This document shows, one piece after another, positions 17,900 through 27,401 of a stretch of DNA of 64,000 nucleotides; within the stretch, counting starts at the first letter, position 1, and each line of letters opens with the position of its first letter. The position numbers and the translations under genes are program-made. Location: contig JAGKWR010000010.1 of assembly GCA_021151765.1 (NCBI GenBank), positions 1 to 64,000 of the forward strand, read 5' to 3'. The notes beneath the pieces are model-generated. The model saw nothing but the letters and a program-made list of their open reading frames with translations, searched no databases and was not told the origin of the DNA. Origin of the DNA: Alphaproteobacteria bacterium (GTDB lineage: Bacteria > Pseudomonadota > Alphaproteobacteria > Rickettsiales > UBA1997).

Positions 17900-19330
17900 A
17901 TGAAGTATTTAAAGTATTTTTTAATTTTCTGTTTGAGCTATTCATTGTCGATTAGTGTTGCATATAGCAAAAGCAATGATTCCAAAAACAAAACTAGCAA
18001 AAATTTATCGAAGAAAAAATCAGCTAAAAATTTGGATAAGAAAGATAAAAAGAATACGCAAAAAAAAGCCAAAGAAGCCAAGGAAAAAAATCTAAAGACA
18101 AAAAAGAAGAATGAAAAAACGACATCAAAAAAGTCGCAATTCATTCTAAATGATGAAGATAAAGCCAATGAGGAGAATGCTAAAGAGTCAAAAATAGAAA
18201 AATCCGACTCTTCAGAAAATCGTGCGGCAAAAATTGCTCAAAATTTACAAGAAGCACAATTCTATTTTTTGCTTGATGCCGACACGAAAGAAGTTTTGTT
18301 AGCGAAAAACCCAGATTCAAGAATTCCGCCATCCTCAATGACCAAAGTTATGACGGCTTACGTGGTTTTTGATCAGGTAAAAAAAGGTCGCATTCGTTTG
18401 GATAACCAGTGTGTGGTTGGTAAAGATGCTTGGAAAAAATATGGCTCAAGTATGTTTTTAAATTATGGCGATATTGTTACTATTGATGAATTGGTCAGTG
18501 GATTATTGGCGGTTTCAGGAAATGATGCTGCGATTGCTTTGGCGGAAAGCACAGCTGGTGGCATTGACAAATTTGTTGATTTGATGAACCAGAAAGCTCA
18601 AGAGCTTGGTCTAACAAATAGCCATTTTAAGAATCCACACGGTTTATTTGAAGAAGATCATTATATGAGCGTGCGTGATTTGGCGACTTTGACCTCGAGA
18701 ATTTATCAAGATTTCCCGCAATATTCGCACTATCTTGGCATACAAGAATTTACCTATCGTCATATCACTCAGCGCAACCGTAACCCTTTGATCAAAGGAA
18801 ATTATGAAGGTGTATTGGGTGGAAAAACTGGTCATACAGATGCTGGTGGTTATGGCGTTGTTGCTGCTGCCAAGCGTGATGATAGAATGCTTATTGCAGT
18901 GGTGAATAAAGTTCCAACTCCTAAAAAACGTGCAGCGCTAATTTTTGATTTGATGGATTATGGTTTTGATAATTTTAACAAATTGAGCTTATTCTCAAAA
19001 AATCAACCAGTTGCTAAAGTGAAAACTTGGCTTGGAGCGAAATCTAAAATAAATGCAGTGGTTAACCGTGATATCGCAATTAACGTGCCGCATGGCAAAA
19101 ATGATCAAGACGTCAAAGTAAAATTACAATACAAAGAACCGCTATATGCTCCAATAGCAAAGGGTGATAATATTGGAACTATGAAAATAGAAGTTCAGGG
19201 TTACAAAAATTTTGAGTATCCAATTTACGCTGAAGAAAGCGTTGAAAAAGCTGGATACCTAAAAAGAATTGTTCAGATTACGCGTTACAAAATAAGCGGA
19301 ATCACGCAATTTTTTAATAATAATAAATAA
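17900..19330 (+). CDS. dacA: D-alanyl-D-alanine carboxypeptidase (PBP5/6 type) with lysine-rich insert
   Basis: This periplasmic enzyme removes the terminal D-alanine from peptidoglycan stem peptides. The product is 476 residues. A signal peptide (about residues 1-23) is followed by an unusual lysine-, asparagine- and glutamate-rich stretch of about 90 residues before the catalytic domain. The three active-site motifs are visible: SMTK (Ser146, Lys149), SGN, and KTGHT. The C-terminal domain of PBP5 type follows, with a weak terminal amphipathic segment. Family members are usually near 380-400 residues, and the insert explains the excess. It might bind anionic wall or membrane polymers, which is a guess. 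Confidence 0.9.
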   Translation: MKYLKYFLIFCLSYSLSISVAYSKSNDSKNKTSKNLSKKKSAKNLDKKDKKNTQKKAKEAKEKNLKTKKKNEKTTSKKSQFILNDEDKANEENAKESKIEKSDSSENRAAKIAQNLQEAQFYFLLDADTKEVLLAKNPDSRIPPSSMTKVMTAYVVFDQVKKGRIRLDNQCVVGKDAWKKYGSSMFLNYGDIVTIDELVSGLLAVSGNDAAIALAESTAGGIDKFVDLMNQKAQELGLTNSHFKNPHGLFEEDHYMSVRDLATLTSRIYQDFPQYSHYLGIQEFTYRHITQRNRNPLIKGNYEGVLGGKTGHTDAGGYGVVAAAKRDDRMLIAVVNKVPTPKKRAALIFDLMDYGFDNFNKLSLFSKNQPVAKVKTWLGAKSKINAVVNRDIAINVPHGKNDQDVKVKLQYKEPLYAPIAKGDNIGTMKIEVQGYKNFEYPIYAEESVEKAGYLKRIVQITRYKISGITQFFNNNK

Positions 19331-19343
19331 TATTTCTAAAGTT

Positions 19344-19658
19344 ATGGATATGAAATCCTTGATGCGTCAAGCACAAGAAATGCAAAAGAAAATGCAAAAA
19401 ATTCAAGATGAAATGGCTAATGCTGAATTCGAAGGTTCAGCTGGTGGTGGCATGGTGAAAGTAGTAATTACAGGGGTAGGTGTTGCGAAAAAAGTAACGA
19501 TCGATCCAGCTTTGATTAGTAAAGATGAAAAAGAAATTTTAGAAGATTTACTGGTTGCGGCGTTTAATGATGCTAAAAACAAAGCTGACGAAGGTTCATC
19601 AAGCTCAATCAAGTCAGCAACAAGCGGCATTCCACTTCCTCCAGGATTTAAATTTTAA
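19344..19658 (+). CDS. YbaB/EbfC-family nucleoid-associated protein
   Basis: YbaB/EbfC proteins are small dimeric DNA-binding proteins. The product is 104 residues. The N-terminal helix is rich in Met, Gln and Lys (MRQAQEMQKKMQKIQDEM). The core has GMVKVVITG and the C-terminal half ends with SGIPLPPGFKF, a family hallmark. In many bacteria the gene sits between dnaX and recR. Here it is between dacA and trpF. It starts 13 bases after the carboxypeptidase gene. Confidence 0.93.
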   Translation: MDMKSLMRQAQEMQKKMQKIQDEMANAEFEGSAGGGMVKVVITGVGVAKKVTIDPALISKDEKEILEDLLVAAFNDAKNKADEGSSSSIKSATSGIPLPPGFKF

Positions 19659-19666
19659 TAATTTTT

Positions 19667-20311
19667 ATGAAAGTTAAGTTGTGTGGTTTCACAGAAGCCG
19701 CTACATTGAAAGCGGCAATCGTAAATAAAGCTGATTTTATTGGTTTTGTTTTTGCCGCCAACTCTCCACGCTATATTGATCCAGAACAAGTTGCAGAACT
19801 CTCTAAATTAGTCCCTCCTACCATTAATAAAGTTGCTGTCTTTGCTAACACTGATCTTGAGATAATCAAAAAGGTTCACAAAAACTTAAATCCGCAATAT
19901 TTCCAATTTCATGGTTCAGAAACACCGAGATTTTTGGAAAAGATTCGTGAAATTTTTCCGCGCGTAAAAATTATCAAAGCTTTCAAAATAGCTAATCGCA
20001 ACGATTTGCGTGAGGTTAGAGCTTTCGAATCAGTTTCGGATATGTTTTTATTCGATAGCAAACCAAGAAATGCAAAAGAACCGATGGGTGGTTCTGGACA
20101 GTCTTTTGATTGGAAAATTTTGTTTGGTTTTAGAAGTAGAAGAGAGTGGTTTTTATCTGGTGGTTTGGATAGTAGTAATGCTTTGGTGGCCGCTAAAATT
20201 GCTGGTGCGCGAGCAATTGATGTCTCGTCCGGAATTGAAAAAACTCGTGGTCAAAAATCAATCGAACTGATTGAGCAATTTATGAATAAAGTCAAAAATA
20301 ATGTTGCGTAG
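19667..20311 (+). CDS. trpF: Phosphoribosylanthranilate isomerase
   Basis: TrpF carries out the third step of tryptophan synthesis, an Amadori rearrangement. The product is 214 residues, one TIM barrel. The catalytic Cys is in VKLCGF near residue 6, and the general acid Asp is in FLFDSKP. The phosphate loop near GGLDSSNA is present. No other trp gene is seen in the window. It follows ybaB by 8 bases and its end overlaps the next permease gene by 11 bases. It indicates at least part of the tryptophan pathway, unlike many Rickettsiales. Confidence 0.9.
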   Translation: MKVKLCGFTEAATLKAAIVNKADFIGFVFAANSPRYIDPEQVAELSKLVPPTINKVAVFANTDLEIIKKVHKNLNPQYFQFHGSETPRFLEKIREIFPRVKIIKAFKIANRNDLREVRAFESVSDMFLFDSKPRNAKEPMGGSGQSFDWKILFGFRSRREWFLSGGLDSSNALVAAKIAGARAIDVSSGIEKTRGQKSIELIEQFMNKVKNNVA

Positions 20312-22262
20312 AATTGCAAATTTTTTAATCGGTAAAGCCAGAGATCCTTTTGATAAAGAAACTAGACAACACATTTCTTTAGTCGCTTTTCTAGCTTGGA
20401 TTGGTCTTGGAGCGGATGGAATTTCTTCTTCTTGTTATGGTCCAGAAGAAGCTTTCTTGGCATTAGGTATTCATCAAGATTTGGCAATTTATTTAGCGAT
20501 TGCTACAGCATTTACCGTTTTCATTATTTCTTACGCTTATACTCAAGTAATTGAGTTATTTCCAAAAGGTGGCGGTGGATATCGTGTAGCCACAAGATTA
20601 CTTGGTAAGAATGCTGGCTTGATTTCCGGTTCGGCCTTATTGATCGATTATGTCCTAACTATTGCAATTTCGGTTGCTAGTGGAATCGATGCTATTTTCA
20701 GTTTTCTGCCTATTGAGTGGCAAGTAGCAAAATTATGGATTGCGATTTTCTTTGTAGGTGTCCTGGCCATACTGAATTTGCGTGGTATGAAAGAGTCTAT
20801 CAAATTTTTGATGCCGATCTTTTTGGGTTTTATTATTACGCACTTCTTTCTGATACTTTATGGTATAATCGCTCATCACTCTGGTGTTTCTGATCTTATT
20901 CCCAAAGCGGTAAAAGAGACTTCTGAACTTAGCAGTTCTGCGGGTTTGGTGTTTGTGATTTCTTTATTTTTAAAAGCCTTCTCTATGGGTGGTGGTACAT
21001 ATACCGGATTGGAAGCAGTTTCAAATAACGTTCATTCTCTAGCGGAGCCGCGAGTTAAAACTGCTAAAATGACGATGTTCATTGTTGCAGTTTCTTTAGC
21101 TTTTATGGCAGCTGGTATCATCATGATTTATTTATTGTGGGATGTTGTAAAAATTGAAGGTCAAACTTTGAATGCTTCAGTTTTCTATACCATTACTGAA
21201 AATTGGCGTATCGGTAATTTTGAAGTTGGTGCTGCTGTTGTTCCTATAGTATTAGCTTTGGAAGCTGGATTGTTGATTGTTGCGGCAAATTCTGGATTTT
21301 TAGCCGGCCCAAGTGTTGTAGCTAATATGGCGAGTGATGAATGGATGCCTAAATCTTTTAGCTCTCTTTCAAGCAGATTGGTGGTAAAAAATGGTATTTT
21401 GTTTATGGCGATTGCTGCAGTTATAACTTTGATCATTACTAAAGGTTCAGTGCACGTTTTGGTCGTGCTTTATTCGATTAATGTTTTCATAACTTTCTCA
21501 ATGTCATTATTGGGTCTGATGATTTATTGGTTCCGTAATCGTCGTCGTAAATTGCACTGGCGCAAAAAGTTGATTGTTGCTTCCGTAGGTTTCGTTTTAT
21601 GTTTTGCTATTTTGATGGTTACAATCTTTGAGAAATTCTACGAAGGTGGTTGGGTAACTTTGATTATTACTTCAATTTTTGTAGCTGCCGGTTGGGGAAT
21701 TAAACGTATGTATAATAACTTCAAAATGCGTTTGGCATTAACGGAAATGCAGTTCTTTGATTATGAAAATATTGCTCCAACCTTGGAAGAAATTGCAATT
21801 GATAAATCAGCGCCAACAGCAGCGATTATTGTTGACCAAACTTTCGGAAGTGGAATGAACTGTTTGTTACAAATTAAAAAAACTTTTCCAGGAATTTTCC
21901 AAAATTTTATTTTTGTGACAGTCGGTGAACTTGATTCGAACACATTCCGTGAAGAAAAAAGATGGCGTGATATGCGCCGTAAAACCAAAACTTCTTTGCG
22001 TAAATATCGTAACTACTGCAACGCTAATGGTCGTTTTGCCAAAGCTTACGTTGGGTACGGAACTGATATTGTGGAAAAGTTAACGCAATTGACAGATCGC
22101 GTAAGCAAAGATTATCCGAATGTAGTTTTCTTCGGTACTAAATTTATTTTCGACAATGAAAATATTTTTACGCAAATTTTGTATAACCACGTTCCTTACA
22201 TCATGCAGCGTAGGTTGCATGTCCGTGGTCAAAATATGGTGATTTTGCCAATGAAGATCTAA
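20301..22262 (+). CDS. APC-superfamily permease, KimA (YdaO)-like
   Basis: The product is 653 residues with about twelve membrane helices in the first 450 residues, and a soluble C-terminal region of roughly 180 residues. The segments YGPEEAFLALG, FPKGGGGYRVATRLLG and LIDYVLTIAISVASGIDAI match the KimA-like branch of the APC superfamily. Bacterial members include high-affinity potassium importers. Substrate cannot be fixed by eye, and an amino-acid substrate is possible. It overlaps the trpF stop by 11 bases. The membrane position is certain, the potassium role only likely. Confidence 0.75.
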   Translation: MLRRIANFLIGKARDPFDKETRQHISLVAFLAWIGLGADGISSSCYGPEEAFLALGIHQDLAIYLAIATAFTVFIISYAYTQVIELFPKGGGGYRVATRLLGKNAGLISGSALLIDYVLTIAISVASGIDAIFSFLPIEWQVAKLWIAIFFVGVLAILNLRGMKESIKFLMPIFLGFIITHFFLILYGIIAHHSGVSDLIPKAVKETSELSSSAGLVFVISLFLKAFSMGGGTYTGLEAVSNNVHSLAEPRVKTAKMTMFIVAVSLAFMAAGIIMIYLLWDVVKIEGQTLNASVFYTITENWRIGNFEVGAAVVPIVLALEAGLLIVAANSGFLAGPSVVANMASDEWMPKSFSSLSSRLVVKNGILFMAIAAVITLIITKGSVHVLVVLYSINVFITFSMSLLGLMIYWFRNRRRKLHWRKKLIVASVGFVLCFAILMVTIFEKFYEGGWVTLIITSIFVAAGWGIKRMYNNFKMRLALTEMQFFDYENIAPTLEEIAIDKSAPTAAIIVDQTFGSGMNCLLQIKKTFPGIFQNFIFVTVGELDSNTFREEKRWRDMRRKTKTSLRKYRNYCNANGRFAKAYVGYGTDIVEKLTQLTDRVSKDYPNVVFFGTKFIFDNENIFTQILYNHVPYIMQRRLHVRGQNMVILPMKI

Positions 22263-22331
22263 TCTTTCTGGGTAAAAAGTAGTAATGAATTTATTTATCT
22301 AAATCCAGTCTCACAAAGGAGGAGTCATAGT

Positions 22332-24626
22332 GTGAAAAAGTTATTTCTGCGTCGATTCTTACCTTCTTTGAGTAAAGATTTTATTCTAATCTGTCGTATT
22401 TCGATTGTAGAAATTATCATTATTGGCCTGCTTTTGATTAAGTTTTCTCTTGATTATGAGCAAAGCAAAATCACGGAAAAAACCTCTATTGCTGCCAACC
22501 AAGTTGAGAAACTTATTTCTTCGGATGTTCGCTATTTAAAATATCAGCTGTTCTACGTAAGCCAGCAAATCAAAACTGTTGATACTGATAAAGATGTAAT
22601 CGGTATTACAAAAATTTTATCTTCTTTTACTTTCAGAACTAAAGATCAATTGGACGTTTTTATAAATTGGAACTCGTTTTCTTGGGTTGATAAAAAGAAT
22701 AAAATGATATCTGACGGAGTTCATGGTTTGATAAAAAATCCCATAGATGTTTCGGGTCGTGATTACCTTAAAAAGACGACTGAAAATTCAGACCAATTAG
22801 TGTTTGGGGAAGCTGTTTTAGGAGTTTTGTCAAATCGTTTGATTATTCCGATTGGTGTCGGAGTTTTTTCCCAGCAGCAGCAATATTTAGGAACTTTGGT
22901 TTTTGGTCTCGATATGGAGATAGTTTTGCAAAAAATATTGCGATTGATTGGAGATGAAGATTTTGACTTTGTTATAATCAACAACAATAAAATTGCTATC
23001 GAGTCAGCAAATATCAGCGCCAAAGAACAAGATTTAGCCAAACAATATTTAACTGAGTTTTCGAACGATCCTAACAAAAATTTCACAAGTTCGTGGTGGG
23101 ATGTTTTGTTCGGAGGTAAAGCATTTTTTGCGGTGAAAAACGTAAAAGAATCTCCTTTAACAATTTTAGCATTTTATGATCCGGCTAAGTCTTTTGATCA
23201 ATTGCTAAAAGTTTTATTGAAGCAGCTATTTTTCGTGTTTTTGGTGATATGTTCTTGTGTAATTTTATTTCGGAAAATACGCCGACGTATTGTTGAACCG
23301 GTTTCGGAATTATCAAAATTTGCTTTGAAAATTGCCGAAGGAGATTTTGAGTTTGTTGCTAAAAAACCAAAATCAGCAGAGTTACTCGATCTCTTCGCAA
23401 TTTTAAGTTCCGTACGTAATTCAGCCAAAAGAGAAAAAAATTTGATGCAACAGCTTGAGTTGACAAATCGCCAACTTTCAAAAGCCAACGATGCTAAAGC
23501 AGAATTTTTAGCGAAATCATCTCACGATATTAAAAATTATATTTTCGGAATTTTGGGATTGAGTCGCATCATTTTGCAAAGCAAAGATAAAGAACGAATT
23601 CTTGCTAATGAAGAGTTGCAAATGATCGAAATCATTGCCGATCAATCGAAAGAATTAATGCACTTTGTTGAAGATTTACTAGATACTAACCAAATCGAAG
23701 TTGGAGAATTTGTTTTAGACAAAATGCAGCTTTGTGATCTAGGAGTTTTGATAGAACGCATAGTTTTGCTGAATAAAAGTTTAGCGACCCGACATAAGGT
23801 AATGGTTTACAGTAAAATTTCTCAGGAACTGCCAAAAATAAAATGTGATGTAAGGCGCATGAAGCAGATTCTGTTTAATATAATCACTAATGCCATCAAG
23901 TACAGTAAGGAAGGGGGAGAGGTTAATATTACGGTTAATTATTCCAAAGATGATAAAAATTTGTGTGTAAAAGTTATTGACCAAGGGATCGGAATGGAGA
24001 AAGACGAGATCGAAATGTTATTGTTAGGAAAAGGGAGAAATATTGATAAATCAGATGTCGCTGAAATTGATTCTCATGGTTTGGGAATGCAAATAGTTCT
24101 GAATTTGATCAAGTTGCATAATGGCACGATAGAGATTACTTCGCAAAAAGGTCAGGGCACAACAATTAAAATGTGCTTTAAAGTTGAAGATTTAGAGCAA
24201 AAAGTTGCAGTTGAAAATCTTGAAGTAGAGACGCAAATTCAAGGCTATAAAACCATTTTGTTAGTCGAAGACAATCCTACAAATATCAAAATTACGGCAA
24301 AAATACTACAAAGCGTTGGTTATAAAGTATTGTCAGCCGAGAATGGCTCTGATGCTATAAAAATGCTTGATGATAACACTGTAGATTTAATTCTAATGGA
24401 TGGAGAAATGCCGATTATGAACGGATACGATGCTACGCGCAAAATTCGTGAAGGTTTAGTTTTTAAGAATTTCCAAAATTACAAAAATATTCCTATAATC
24501 GCCCTAATGTCGTCTTCTGATGCAGAAACAATAAAACGAGCTTTAGCAAGCGGAATGAATCTTCACCTCGATAAATCTTCATCACGCACTAAGCTGCTGT
24601 CTACAATCGAGGATTGTTTAAAATAA
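22332..24626 (+). CDS. Hybrid sensor histidine kinase with C-terminal receiver domain
   Basis: This is an inner-membrane sensor kinase of 764 residues. Two membrane helices (about residues 17-39 and 294-315) flank a periplasmic sensor region of Cache-like size. A HAMP-like linker and coiled segment follow. The phosphorylated His398 lies in SSHDIKNYIFG. The ATPase domain shows NIITNAIKYS, DQGIGM and GLGMQIVLN. The receiver domain has phospho-acceptor Asp690 in LILMDGEMP. An unusually strong AAGGAGGAG ribosome binding site at 22316-22324 supports the GTG start. No response regulator or phosphotransfer protein is adjacent, so the output partner is unknown. Confidence 0.9.
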   Translation: MKKLFLRRFLPSLSKDFILICRISIVEIIIIGLLLIKFSLDYEQSKITEKTSIAANQVEKLISSDVRYLKYQLFYVSQQIKTVDTDKDVIGITKILSSFTFRTKDQLDVFINWNSFSWVDKKNKMISDGVHGLIKNPIDVSGRDYLKKTTENSDQLVFGEAVLGVLSNRLIIPIGVGVFSQQQQYLGTLVFGLDMEIVLQKILRLIGDEDFDFVIINNNKIAIESANISAKEQDLAKQYLTEFSNDPNKNFTSSWWDVLFGGKAFFAVKNVKESPLTILAFYDPAKSFDQLLKVLLKQLFFVFLVICSCVILFRKIRRRIVEPVSELSKFALKIAEGDFEFVAKKPKSAELLDLFAILSSVRNSAKREKNLMQQLELTNRQLSKANDAKAEFLAKSSHDIKNYIFGILGLSRIILQSKDKERILANEELQMIEIIADQSKELMHFVEDLLDTNQIEVGEFVLDKMQLCDLGVLIERIVLLNKSLATRHKVMVYSKISQELPKIKCDVRRMKQILFNIITNAIKYSKEGGEVNITVNYSKDDKNLCVKVIDQGIGMEKDEIEMLLLGKGRNIDKSDVAEIDSHGLGMQIVLNLIKLHNGTIEITSQKGQGTTIKMCFKVEDLEQKVAVENLEVETQIQGYKTILLVEDNPTNIKITAKILQSVGYKVLSAENGSDAIKMLDDNTVDLILMDGEMPIMNGYDATRKIREGLVFKNFQNYKNIPIIALMSSSDAETIKRALASGMNLHLDKSSSRTKLLSTIEDCLK

Positions 24627-24633
24627 TTTTATC

Positions 24634-25545
24634 ATGAAAAAAAGTAGCAATCTTTTCGTATTAATTCTGCTTGGAATAATGTGGTCAACTTTTGCCGCAT
24701 TTACCAAAGTTTCAGCTGAGAATTTACAGCCATTTTTTGTGTCGTTCGGACGTTTAGCAATTGGTGGTTCAATGCTTTACGCGGTTGCTTTTTTGCGTAA
24801 ACAAAAAGTGTTTTTGGCAAAAAATTTTAAGCGATATTTTGTTGTCGGATTTTTTAATTCGGCTTTGCCTTTTTCGTTATTTGCCTTGTCCGCCAAATAT
24901 TTGGATAGCGGAGTAGCCGCCATTTTGGATGGTGCAGTGCCAATGTTTGAAGTGTTAATTGCTGGTTTAGTTTTGCGCCATCATGTTGATAAAAATTCGA
25001 TGATTGGTGTTCTTTGTGGTGTTGTTGGGATCATCGTTACGTCTTACGGCAATATTTCGAATTTGGATTTAGCCTTGGTGCAAGTTGCAGCCATCATTGC
25101 GATATTAGCAGCAACTGCTTCTTACGCTGCGGCATCGCATTATGTTAATTTGCGTTGTAAAGATATTGAGCCGATGCAAATGGCAACTGGTAGTGTGGTG
25201 TGCGCCGCACTAATTACATTTCCCAGCATTTTCTTTACGGATTTTAGTCCTTTAGCCAATCCTAAAGTTTTTGCATCACTTGCTGGACTTGGAATTTTTT
25301 GTACCGGAATTTCCTACATTTTTTATTTCAAATTAACCGCCGAAGAAGGGCCAAGAATCGCTGTGAGTGTGGTTTTGTTAATTCCCGTTTTTGGTACAAT
25401 TTTTGGCATTTTATTTTTAGAAGAAGCCGCCTCAGTCAGCAAAATCATTGGATGCATTATGATTTTGGTCAGTATGAAATTTATCCTCAATTTATCACGC
25501 AGCAGCTTTTTTAAATCTAAGAGAACTCCAGATTTAGTCGGTTAA
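24634..25545 (+). CDS. EamA/DMT-family transporter
   Basis: The product is 303 residues with ten predicted membrane helices in two EamA halves. The first half starts with LLGIMWSTFAAFTKVSAEN, and the second includes a proline-containing ILVS segment near the C-terminus. Drug/metabolite transporters export or import small metabolites, and the substrate cannot be told from sequence. It starts only 7 bases after the kinase gene, so it may be cotranscribed. It ends 15 bases from the convergent Coq10-like gene. Confidence 0.85.
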   Translation: MKKSSNLFVLILLGIMWSTFAAFTKVSAENLQPFFVSFGRLAIGGSMLYAVAFLRKQKVFLAKNFKRYFVVGFFNSALPFSLFALSAKYLDSGVAAILDGAVPMFEVLIAGLVLRHHVDKNSMIGVLCGVVGIIVTSYGNISNLDLALVQVAAIIAILAATASYAAASHYVNLRCKDIEPMQMATGSVVCAALITFPSIFFTDFSPLANPKVFASLAGLGIFCTGISYIFYFKLTAEEGPRIAVSVVLLIPVFGTIFGILFLEEAASVSKIIGCIMILVSMKFILNLSRSSFFKSKRTPDLVG

Positions 25546-25560
25546 TTTTATAGCACAGAG

Positions 25561-26016
25561 TTAATTATTTCTTACTGCGAGTTCTCGCGCTCTATCTTCA
25601 AAAGCTTGCATCATTTTTTCGGTAGCACGTTCAAAAATTCCGCCCAACATTTTTGAAAGTAGAAATGAGTTAAATTCGAAATCGATAAAGAATTCTATTT
25701 CACAGTTACCATCTTCCAAATCGCGAAATTTCCATTGATTGATCAATTTCTTAAACGGTCCTTGGATCGCGACAACATCAACAAAATATGAGCCGTCGGT
25801 GGTTTTTCCGTGTTTTACGTCAGAACGATATTTTTCGAAAAAATTTTTAAAACTAACCAGTAAATCGGCTTCTAAATTATTTTCAGAAATTTGACGTACG
25901 ATTTTTGCTTGTTTGCACCACGGCAAAAATTGCGGATATTTTTCGATATCCATGACCAAATCGTGCAAATGTTGTGCTGAAAATGGTAATGTTTTGGTTT
26001 GTCTTAGAGAAGGCAT
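25561..26016 (-). CDS. Coq10/RatA-like START-domain protein
   Basis: Proteins of this family bind hydrophobic ligands. Coq10 binds ubiquinone and supports respiration. The bacterial RatA name comes from a separate claim about ribosome association. The product is 151 residues with a START/polyketide-cyclase-like fold. The family pattern includes LVMDIEKYPQFLPWCKQA near the N-terminus and a C-terminal helix with ERATEKMMQAFEDRA. It is the last gene of a minus-strand unit, 5 bases after ffh. A role with ubiquinone fits the ubiB gene elsewhere in the window. Confidence 0.85.
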   Translation of the reverse strand: MPSLRQTKTLPFSAQHLHDLVMDIEKYPQFLPWCKQAKIVRQISENNLEADLLVSFKNFFEKYRSDVKHGKTTDGSYFVDVVAIQGPFKKLINQWKFRDLEDGNCEIEFFIDFEFNSFLLSKMLGGIFERATEKMMQAFEDRARELAVRNN

Positions 26017-26021
26017 AAAAA

Positions 26022-27401
26022 TTATTTCAACATTCCGCCAAAGCCACCAAATCCGCCAGCTCCTTCATGTTCCTTGATCATTTCTTTGATTTGAGAAGGC
26101 GAGATTTTGCCGAATTTTTTCATCATTTTTTGCATTTGCTTATATTTTTTGAGCAAACGATTTACTTCTTGAATGTTGCTGCCTGCACCATTGGCAATGC
26201 GGTGTTTGCGCGATGAATTTAAAATATCAGGATTGCGTCTTTCTTTTTTAGTCATCGACAAAATCAAAGCTTCTTGACGCAGCATTTCTTTTTCAGCATC
26301 ACCAAGTTTACTTACGTGTTCTTTGAGTTGAGACATTCCCGGTAAAAATTTCATCATGCTGCCAATGCCGCCCATTTTGCGCATATTGCGGATTTGCGAC
26401 AATAAATCGTCGAGATCAAATTGGCCTTTTTGCATTTTTTTGGCTGACTTTTCCATTTCATCAGCGTCGAACATTTCTTGCGCTTTTTCGACCAACGAAA
26501 CCACGTCGCCCATGCCGACAATTCTTGAAGCGATACGATCAGGATTGAACTCTTCTAACTCGTCAATTTTTTCGCCAACGCCGATAAATTTAATCGGACA
26601 ATTAGTCGCTGCTTTCATCGTCAAAGCCGCACCACCACGAGCATCGCCGTCAAGACGAGTCAAAATTGTGCCGGTAATTTGCAATCTTTCGTTAAAAGTT
26701 TTGGCAACATTGATAGCATCTTGGCCGATCATCGCATCAACAACCAAAACTATTTCAGAAGGATTGGCGATTTTTTTGACATCATCGAGCTCAGCCATCA
26801 ATTCATCGTTGATGTGAGTACGGCCGGCGGTATCGAGAATTAAAACTTCATAGCCAAATTCTTTAGCTTTATGCAAAGCACGTTTAGTGATTTCGACCGG
26901 ATTTTCACCGGCAATTATTGGCAAAGAATCAACCGCAATTTTTTGGGCTAAAATTTCTAACTGAGTTTGCGCTGCTGGACGATAAGTATCGAGCGAAGCA
27001 ACCAAAACTTTTTTATGCGCTTTATTTTTCAAACGCGCGGCTAATTTGGCGGTTGTTGTAGTTTTACCAGCACCTTGTAAACCAACCATCATCAAAATTG
27101 CTGGTGGATTAACGTTTAAATTCAACTCGGAACGTTCAGAACCAAGCAACTTCACCAACTCATCATGAACAATTTTAATGATCATTTGGCCAGCAGAAAC
27201 GCTTTTAATTACTTGTTGGCCGAGAGCTTGTTCTTTAACTTTTTCAATAAAATCTTTGGCGATTGGCAAGCTGACATCAGCTTCCAAAAGTGCGATGCGA
27301 ATTTCGCGCATCGCTGTGGCTAAGTCATCTTCTGAGATGAATTTTTTGCCAGAAATTGTGTTAAAAATTTTAGTAATTTTATTGGAAAAATTATCGAGCA
27401 T
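26022..27401 (-). CDS. ffh: Signal recognition particle protein Ffh
   Basis: Ffh binds signal sequences of nascent membrane proteins with 4.5S RNA and delivers them to FtsY. The product is 459 residues. The N and G domains show the P-loop GLQGAGKTTTTAKLA, the motifs DTYRPAA and DTAGR, and TRLDGDARGG. The C-terminal methionine-rich M domain is present (with many MMKFLPGM, MKKFGK type segments). The C-terminal tail is glycine-rich. Its start overlaps the end of the upstream thioesterase gene by 11 bases, so it belongs to the queD-ybgC-ffh unit. Confidence 0.98.
   Translation of the reverse strand: MLDNFSNKITKIFNTISGKKFISEDDLATAMREIRIALLEADVSLPIAKDFIEKVKEQALGQQVIKSVSAGQMIIKIVHDELVKLLGSERSELNLNVNPPAILMMVGLQGAGKTTTTAKLAARLKNKAHKKVLVASLDTYRPAAQTQLEILAQKIAVDSLPIIAGENPVEITKRALHKAKEFGYEVLILDTAGRTHINDELMAELDDVKKIANPSEIVLVVDAMIGQDAINVAKTFNERLQITGTILTRLDGDARGGAALTMKAATNCPIKFIGVGEKIDELEEFNPDRIASRIVGMGDVVSLVEKAQEMFDADEMEKSAKKMQKGQFDLDDLLSQIRNMRKMGGIGSMMKFLPGMSQLKEHVSKLGDAEKEMLRQEALILSMTKKERRNPDILNSSRKHRIANGAGSNIQEVNRLLKKYKQMQKMMKKFGKISPSQIKEMIKEHEGAGGFGGFGGMLK

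Noticed and set aside
26356..26817. 153-codon plus-strand frame opposite ffh
   Set aside because: Antisense shadow of a highly conserved gene, with Ser/Ile-rich nonsense composition.
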